A stretch of DNA of 64,000 nucleotides. Source: Collinsella sp. TF06-26. GTDB lineage: Bacteria; Actinomycetota; Coriobacteriia; Coriobacteriales; Coriobacteriaceae. The stretch covers positions 194,574-258,573 of the forward strand of contig NZ_NKXR01000001.1 of the NCBI RefSeq assembly GCF_002232035.1, in the 5' to 3' direction. Under the pieces are notes generated by a model that saw nothing but the letters and a program-made list of their open reading frames with translations, had not been told where the DNA came from and searched no databases. The position numbers were made by a program, and so were the translations under genes. The number at the start of each line of letters is the position of its first letter. The stretch's first letter is position 1. Shown here one piece after another: positions 59,167-64,000 of the stretch.

Positions 59167-60870
59167 ATGTATCAGGGAGTCAACGCTTCCGAGGGCATCG
59201 GTATCGGCACCGTCATGGTCGCCGTCGATCCCGACTTGACGTTTGAGCCGCACGAGGTTGCTGATTCGGCAGCAGAGAAGGAGCGCTATCAGACCGCTCT
59301 TTCGGTCTTCTGCGAGAAGACCCAGGCTCAGGCCGACCACATGAAGGAGACGGTGGGCGAGGCCGAGGCCGAGATCATGAGCGGACACATTGTCCTGGCT
59401 CAGGATCCGGGCATGACCGACGCCATCAACGCCGCCATTGACGGCGGCACCTGCGCCGAGCAGGCGCTCATGGACACCTCGACCATGTTCGAGAACATGT
59501 TCCTGTCCATGGACGATGAGATGTTCCGTCTGCGCGCGGCCGACATCGCCGACATCCGTACCGGCATTCTGGCCGAGTTGCTGGGTAAGGAGGTCGTCGA
59601 CCTCTCCGTCCTGCCCGAGAACACCGTCGTTGTCGTGCACGACCTCACGCCGTCCATGACCGCCACGATCGATAAGGCGCACGTTGCCGGTATCGTCACC
59701 GAGACTGGTGGCCGCACGTCGCACTCCGCAATCATTGCGCGCGCCCTCGAGATCCCGGCTGTCCTTTCGGTTTCCAACAGCTGCACCGCACTGCGCAACG
59801 GCATGACCGTTGTCGTCGACGGTGGCAAGGGTATCGTCGAGGCCGATCCCGATGAGGAGACGCTCGCCGCTTACACTGCCAAGGCCGAGGCTTTCGCTGC
59901 CGAGAAGGCTGCTCTCGAGGCCTTCCGAGGCAAGCCGTCCGTGACTGCCGACGGCATCAAGAAGATCATTGCCTGCAACATCGGCAACCCCGATGACGTG
60001 CCCAACGCGCTCGATCACGACGCCGAGGCTATCGGCCTGTTCCGCTCTGAGTTCCTGTTCATGGACTCTGCTGAGCTTCCTTCCGAGGAGGAGCAGTTTA
60101 ACGCCTACCGCAAGGTTGCCAGCGCGCTCAAGGGCGCTCCGGTCATCATCCGCACGCTCGATGTTGGTGGCGACAAGGAGATTCCGTACCTGCACATGGT
60201 CAAGGAAGAGAACCCCTTCATGGGCTTCCGCGCCGTGCGTTACTGCCTGGCCAACCCCGACCAGTACAAGGTCCAGCTCCGCGCCTTGCTGCGCGCTAGC
60301 GCCTTCGGTGACGTCAAGATCATGATCCCGCTCGTCACTTGCGTCGAGGAGGTCTTGGCTGTCAAGGAGCTCGTTGAGCAGTGCAAGGCCGAGCTGACCG
60401 AAGAGGGTCGCAAGTTCAACGAGAACATCGAGGTCGGCATCATGGTCGAGACGCCTGCCGCCTCGCTGCTCGCCGACCGCCTGGCCGAGGTCGCCGACTT
60501 CTTCTCCATCGGCACTAACGACCTGATCGGCTACACCATGTGCGCCGACCGTGGTAACGACACCATCTCCAACCTGTACCAGGTTTACTATCCCGCCGTG
60601 CTTCGCTCGCTCAAGAACATCATCGAGAGCGGCGCGAAGGCCGGCATCATGGTCGGTATGTGCGGCGAGGCCGCTGCCGATCCGTTGCTCGAGCCGCTGC
60701 TGATCAGCTGGGGCCTGGAGGAGTTCTCGATGAGCGCTCCGTCCATCCTGCGCGCCCGCAAGACCATCAGCCAGTGGACCAAGGCCGAGTGCGACGAGCT
60801 CGCCGAGAAGGCGCTCGCCTGCAACACCGCTGCCGAGGTCAAGGCACTGCTCGAGTCCGCAGCTCGCTAA
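59167..60870 (+). CDS. ptsI: PTS enzyme I (phosphoenolpyruvate-protein phosphotransferase)
   Basis: Transfers phosphate from phosphoenolpyruvate to HPr. The 567-residue product has the N-terminal HPr-binding helices, the active His186 in GGRTSHSAIIARA, and the PEP-binding barrel with EAIGLFRSEFLFM, GFRAVRYCL and MCGEAAADP. ATG 59167 gives the usual MYxGxxASEGI start; ATG 59161 is two codons upstream. It sits between ptsH and two 1-phosphofructokinase-type kinases. Confidence 0.95.
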   Translation: MYQGVNASEGIGIGTVMVAVDPDLTFEPHEVADSAAEKERYQTALSVFCEKTQAQADHMKETVGEAEAEIMSGHIVLAQDPGMTDAINAAIDGGTCAEQALMDTSTMFENMFLSMDDEMFRLRAADIADIRTGILAELLGKEVVDLSVLPENTVVVVHDLTPSMTATIDKAHVAGIVTETGGRTSHSAIIARALEIPAVLSVSNSCTALRNGMTVVVDGGKGIVEADPDEETLAAYTAKAEAFAAEKAALEAFRGKPSVTADGIKKIIACNIGNPDDVPNALDHDAEAIGLFRSEFLFMDSAELPSEEEQFNAYRKVASALKGAPVIIRTLDVGGDKEIPYLHMVKEENPFMGFRAVRYCLANPDQYKVQLRALLRASAFGDVKIMIPLVTCVEEVLAVKELVEQCKAELTEEGRKFNENIEVGIMVETPAASLLADRLAEVADFFSIGTNDLIGYTMCADRGNDTISNLYQVYYPAVLRSLKNIIESGAKAGIMVGMCGEAAADPLLEPLLISWGLEEFSMSAPSILRARKTISQWTKAECDELAEKALACNTAAEVKALLESAAR

Positions 60871-60887
60871 TTTGGTATCAGAGGTAA

Positions 60888-60917
60888 CCGCGTGGTTGGA
60901 ATGGGCCGGCCACGCGG
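60888..60917 (+). other. GC-rich hairpin before the first kinase gene
   Basis: CCGCGTGG (60888-60895) pairs with CCACGCGG (60910-60917); the loop is 14 nt. No T run follows, so it is not a canonical terminator. It lies 27 bp before the next start codon and may tune ribosome access or stabilise a processed mRNA. Confidence 0.5.
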
Positions 60918-60944
60918 CCCTCACATATACAGGGGGTACTGTAA

Positions 60945-61877
60945 ATGTTCTACACGCTAACCGCTAACCCGGCTGTCGACATGACGGTTTCGAGCTCTCC
61001 GCTCGAGCCCGACGAGAACGTCCGCACCGGCTCGGCCAGCTACACGGCTAACGGCAAGGGCCTCGACGTGTCCTTCGCCTTTAAGAAGATGGGCGTCGAC
61101 ACCGTCGCTCTCGGCTTCTTCGCCGGCTTCACGGGCAAGTTCATCGTCGAGGAGGTCATGAACCTGGGTTGCCTCTGCCGCCCGGTCTGGACCGACGGTA
61201 TCACGCGCATCAACACCTACGTCAACGATGGCCAGCACGAGTACGGCATCCTGAACCCGGGTGCTCCGATCACGCCGCAGCACCAGGAGGAGCTCTACAA
61301 CATCCTGGACACCGCGGGCGATCTTGAGTGCCTGATCGTCTCCGGCTCCGTGCCTCCCAAAGCTACGCCCGACTTCCTGGCTCAGGTCATGGAGCACGCT
61401 CAGGCCCGTGGCGCCGACGTCGTCCTGGACCTGTCCTCCGACAAGCTCAAGGAGCTCGCTCACAAGAAGCCGCTGCTCATTAAGCCGAACCATCACGAGA
61501 TGAAGGCTATCTTCGGCGTGCCGGTCGACACCGACGACGAGGTCCGCGTTGCCATGAAGCTGGCTCACGAGGCCGGCGTCCAGAACGTGCTGCTCACCCG
61601 TGGTAGCCGCGGTGACGCTTACTTCTCCAACGGCGAGGACATCTGGTATGCCAAGCGTGAGTTCAACATCAAGCTTGTCTCTTCCGTCTGCGCCGGCGAC
61701 TGCACCCTCGCTGCGTTCCTGCACAAGTGGTACAGGGATCGCGACAACGTCGAGGAGGCCATGAAGCTCGCTATGGCCACCGGCGCCAACGTTGCTGAGT
61801 CCGTCGGCATCGGCGACTTTGGTCACGTCGACGAGTACAGCAAGCGCGTTGCTGTCCGCAAGCTGGATCGCAAGTAA
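60945..61877 (+). CDS. PfkB-type sugar kinase, 1-phosphofructokinase-like (paralogue 1)
   Basis: A 310-residue PfkB kinase starting MFYTLTANPAVDMTV, the FruK/LacC-type N-terminus, with NGKGLDVSF, GITRINTYV, KPNHHEMKAIFG and the catalytic Asp in CAGDCTLAAFL. The usual GAGD motif reads CAGD. It probably phosphorylates fructose-1-phosphate from the PTS permease to the 1,6-bisphosphate; tagatose-6-phosphate is an alternative. A paralogue follows at 62067. A terminator lies between them. Confidence 0.88.
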   Translation: MFYTLTANPAVDMTVSSSPLEPDENVRTGSASYTANGKGLDVSFAFKKMGVDTVALGFFAGFTGKFIVEEVMNLGCLCRPVWTDGITRINTYVNDGQHEYGILNPGAPITPQHQEELYNILDTAGDLECLIVSGSVPPKATPDFLAQVMEHAQARGADVVLDLSSDKLKELAHKKPLLIKPNHHEMKAIFGVPVDTDDEVRVAMKLAHEAGVQNVLLTRGSRGDAYFSNGEDIWYAKREFNIKLVSSVCAGDCTLAAFLHKWYRDRDNVEEAMKLAMATGANVAESVGIGDFGHVDEYSKRVAVRKLDRK

Positions 61878-61905
61878 GCGAAACGCGACATATTCTTGCG
61901 CATGC

Positions 61906-61937
61906 GGCGCTCCGGTTTCGGTCGGGGCGCCTTTTTT
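61906..61937 (+). terminator. Terminator after the first kinase gene
   Basis: GGCGCTCCG (61906-61914) with CGGGGCGCC (61923-61931, one T-G pair), followed by six T. Confidence 0.8.
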
Positions 61938-62066
61938 GTTCCGCCATGGTGGAGAGGTGTCCTGCCGTACTTCATCGCTTCCACACCGTTCACCGAGTTG
62001 TTGTAGCCTTTTGCCGAAGCGTGGAATATACTTTCATTAACACGTTGCTTCGTGAAAGGAACATGC

Positions 62067-62999
62067 ATGATTTACACGCTTACTGCAAATCCCGCTATTG
62101 ACTACAACATCTCCTGCGATGGCCTGTCCGCCAACACCGTTACCCGCACCCGCAACGCCGTCTACACGCCCAACGGTAAGGGCCTCAACGTTTCGTTTAC
62201 GCTCGACCACTACGATGTCGACACCACGATCCTGGGCTTCTTCGCAGGCTTCTCGGGGGAGTATATCGTTAAGGGCGCCGAGGCCCTGGGCGTGCCCGTC
62301 AAGCCCGTGTGGACTGACGGCATCACGCGCGTCAACGTGTTCCTCAATGCCGGCCCCGACACCGAGTACAACATGGTCAACGCCGGTGCCGCCATCAACG
62401 AAGCCAACGAGCAGGAGATGTTTGAGCTTATCGATTCGCTCGATGACATGACCTGCCTGGTTATCAGCGGCTCGCTGCCCCCCAACACCTCCGAGGGCTT
62501 CCTGGCAGAGGTCCTGCGTCGCGTGAAGGCGAAGGGCGCCGAGTTCGTGCTCGATATCTCGAGCCATCAGCTGGCCGACCTCATTGCTATGGAGCCGTTG
62601 CTCATTAAGCCCAACGACGACGAGCTGCTCGACATCTTTGGCATTAAGGTGAGCGGTGGCGACGACGAGTCCATCAAGGGCGCCATGGCCGAGCTGCACG
62701 CCAAGGGCGCTAAGAATGTACTGCTGACGCTCGGCGGCGACGGCGCGTACTTCTCCAACGGCGAGCACATCTGGTTTGCCAACCGCACCTTCGACGTCAA
62801 GCTGCTGTCGACCGTCTGCGCGGGCGACTCCTCGCTGGCCGCCTTCCTTTCCGTGTGGCACGACGCCCCCGAGCGCGTCGAGGATGCCCTGCGCCTCTCG
62901 ATGGCCACCGGCGCCAACGTGGTCGAGTGCCCGGGTCTGGGCGATTTTGCCAAGGTCGATGAGTATCAGAAGGGTATTGCAATCCGTCTGGTTTGCTAG
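62067..62999 (+). CDS. PfkB-type sugar kinase, 1-phosphofructokinase-like (paralogue 2)
   Basis: A 310-residue PfkB kinase of exactly the same length as the preceding one and similar along its length (MIYTLTANPAIDYNI, NGKGLNVSF, GITRVNVF, KPNDDELLDIFG, CAGDSSLAAFL). It has its own TATACT box (62027-62032) and ribosome site (AAAGGA), so the two copies can be expressed separately. Specific substrates could differ: fructose-1-phosphate or tagatose-6-phosphate. It is the last gene of the sugar block. Confidence 0.88.
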   Translation: MIYTLTANPAIDYNISCDGLSANTVTRTRNAVYTPNGKGLNVSFTLDHYDVDTTILGFFAGFSGEYIVKGAEALGVPVKPVWTDGITRVNVFLNAGPDTEYNMVNAGAAINEANEQEMFELIDSLDDMTCLVISGSLPPNTSEGFLAEVLRRVKAKGAEFVLDISSHQLADLIAMEPLLIKPNDDELLDIFGIKVSGGDDESIKGAMAELHAKGAKNVLLTLGGDGAYFSNGEHIWFANRTFDVKLLSTVCAGDSSLAAFLSVWHDAPERVEDALRLSMATGANVVECPGLGDFAKVDEYQKGIAIRLVC

Positions 63000-63032
63000 T
63001 TCCGGCACCTTGCCTGAATAGTTCAATTATTT

Positions 63033-63066
63033 CGCATCCGTCTTAGACCAGGACGGATGCGTTTTT
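63033..63066 (+). terminator. Terminator after the second kinase gene
   Basis: A perfect 10-bp stem, CGCATCCGTC (63033-63042) with GACGGATGCG (63052-63061), and five T. Confidence 0.85.
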
Positions 63067-63163
63067 GTTTATCGGACTTGCGTGTGCAGTGGAGGCTGTT
63101 TCTTGCTAGACTTCTTGCAGACGCAATCGATAGCCAATTTGATAGTCGCAGGAGGCCATAGGC

Positions 63164-64000
63164 ATGTGCAATGTTTCGCTCAACGGTACGCAGCCGACCG
63201 ATGCCTCTATCCGTGTCCTGCGTGCGCTTGAGGCAGCAGGTCTTGAAGCTTGGTACGTGGGCGGTTGGGTACGTGATGCCCTGATGGGACGCCCCAGCCA
63301 CGATGTTGACATGTGCTGCAGCGGCCTGTGGCAGGAGTCCAAAGAGGCGCTCGAAGCGGCTGATATTGCCGTGGTTGAGTCGGGCATAAAATTTGGCGGC
63401 ATCACGGCTATTTGCGATGATGAGCGCATTGAGGTCACCACCTACCGCCTAGACGGCTTTTACACCGACGGCCGCCATCCCCAGAGTGTGGAGCGTGCGG
63501 CGTCGCTTGAGGACGATCTGGCGCGTCGTGACTTTACCGTTAACGCTATGGCCTGGCATCCCGAGCGTGGTCTTGTCGACCGCTACGATGGTCAGGGCGA
63601 CCTAGACCGCAAGCTCATCCGCGCCGTTGGAGATCCCAAGCGTCGTTTTAACGAGGACGCGCTTCGCATGCTGCGCGCGGTGCGTTTTGCCTGCCGTCTG
63701 GATTTTATGATCGAGCCTAAGACTAAACAGGCGCTTGCCGAGTGCGCGCCGCTGCTCGATGCTGTGGCGCGCGAGCGCGTGGGCATTGAGCTCGAGGGTA
63801 TCCTTTCGACCGGCCATGGGGGAGACGCGATGCTGCGCTACCCCGAGCTTGTTTGCGCCGCCGTGCCCGAGCTCGCGTCCGCTCGCGGGTTTGATCAACG
63901 CAGCGTCTATCATGCGTTTAACGTCTACGAGCATATCGCCCGCGTGCTGACGGTGGCAGGGGAGCTGGCGCTGTGCGACGGCGTCGCGCCCTCGTCGAGC
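63164..64000 (+). CDS. cca: CCA-adding tRNA nucleotidyltransferase (runs off right edge)
   Basis: Adds or repairs the CCA end of tRNAs. The first 279 codons are visible with no stop. The polymerase head domain is clear: YVGGWVRDALMGRPSHDVDM with the metal-binding DxD, ARRDFTVNAMAW, and the neck domain DALRMLRAVRFA. An HD-type segment seems to start near HAFNVYEHI. AGGAGG (63150-63155) precedes ATG 63164. Poly(A) polymerases share these motifs, but in Gram-positive-type genomes the CCA enzyme is the usual match. Confidence 0.88.
   Translation, partial: MCNVSLNGTQPTDASIRVLRALEAAGLEAWYVGGWVRDALMGRPSHDVDMCCSGLWQESKEALEAADIAVVESGIKFGGITAICDDERIEVTTYRLDGFYTDGRHPQSVERAASLEDDLARRDFTVNAMAWHPERGLVDRYDGQGDLDRKLIRAVGDPKRRFNEDALRMLRAVRFACRLDFMIEPKTKQALAECAPLLDAVARERVGIELEGILSTGHGGDAMLRYPELVCAAVPELASARGFDQRSVYHAFNVYEHIARVLTVAGELALCDGVAPSSS

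Noticed and set aside
59140-60924. A 594-codon minus-strand frame opposite ptsI
   Set aside because: Antisense shadow of a highly biased gene; no start signals or domains.
1-64000. CRISPR array or complete prophage
   Set aside because: I saw no regularly spaced direct repeats with unique spacers and no phage structural genes; the only mobile-element traces are the fragments at 25803-26228.

Overview
The window is a 64-kb piece of a high-GC bacterial chromosome, densely packed with housekeeping genes. The gene order (dnaG-rpoD; asp23-fakA-recG-rsmD-coaD; yceD-rpmF-plsX-acpP-rnc-smc-ftsY-ffh; alaS-ruvX-mltG-yqeG-aroK-aroB-pepP-efp-asp23-nusB-xseB-tlyA-nadK-recN) has a Firmicutes-like layout. 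The base composition and codon use are those of a high-GC actinobacterium. That mix, the ileS T-box and the sugar-PTS block suggest a Coriobacteriia gut anaerobe, most likely Collinsella. The genus is inference; no rRNA gene is present to confirm it.

Layout. 1-2.8 kb: dnaG end, rpoD and two identical tRNA-Asn genes. 2.9-17.8 kb: fatty-acid/phospholipid, ribosome-maturation, RecG, CoA, SMC and SRP genes, mostly in one direction and often overlapping. 17.9-25.8 kb: a His-rich NifX-type regulator, thyA-folA, an rRNA/tRNA methyltransferase, a MATE exporter, cobO, ftsH and a DUF523 gene. 25.8-27.4 kb: an accessory patch with recombinase and IS3 remnants, a low-GC peptidase E gene and hairpin-rich DNA. 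27.5-41.8 kb: a GldA-type dehydrogenase, a T-box-controlled ileS, lspA-rluD, a membrane glycosyltransferase, a prepilin peptidase, dgt, rarA, and a sigma-B-type module (DUF948-like protein, degenerate anti-sigma factor, sigma factor, AI-2E-type permease). 41.9-55.1 kb: the alaS-to-recN block. 55.1-63 kb: an RpiR regulator divergent from a fructose-type PTS permease, then HPr, enzyme I and two 1-phosphofructokinase-type kinases, which together form a sugar-uptake pathway. 63.2 kb to the right edge: the start of a CCA-adding enzyme.

The least explained material is intergenic. A 148-bp structured element occurs twice, directly abutting the stop codons of rpoD and ileS. Its 115-bp body is 99% identical between copies, while its leading hairpin differs only by paired compensatory changes. 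A dispersed family of GGGAC-containing hairpins lies in at least five gaps. A roughly 200-bp inverted repeat with 30-bp perfect core arms precedes ptsH. Among the proteins, the AroB homologue beside an intact shikimate kinase has lost the recognisable metal ligands and catalytic residues. The sigma-B-linked anti-sigma factor has lost its ATP-binding motifs.
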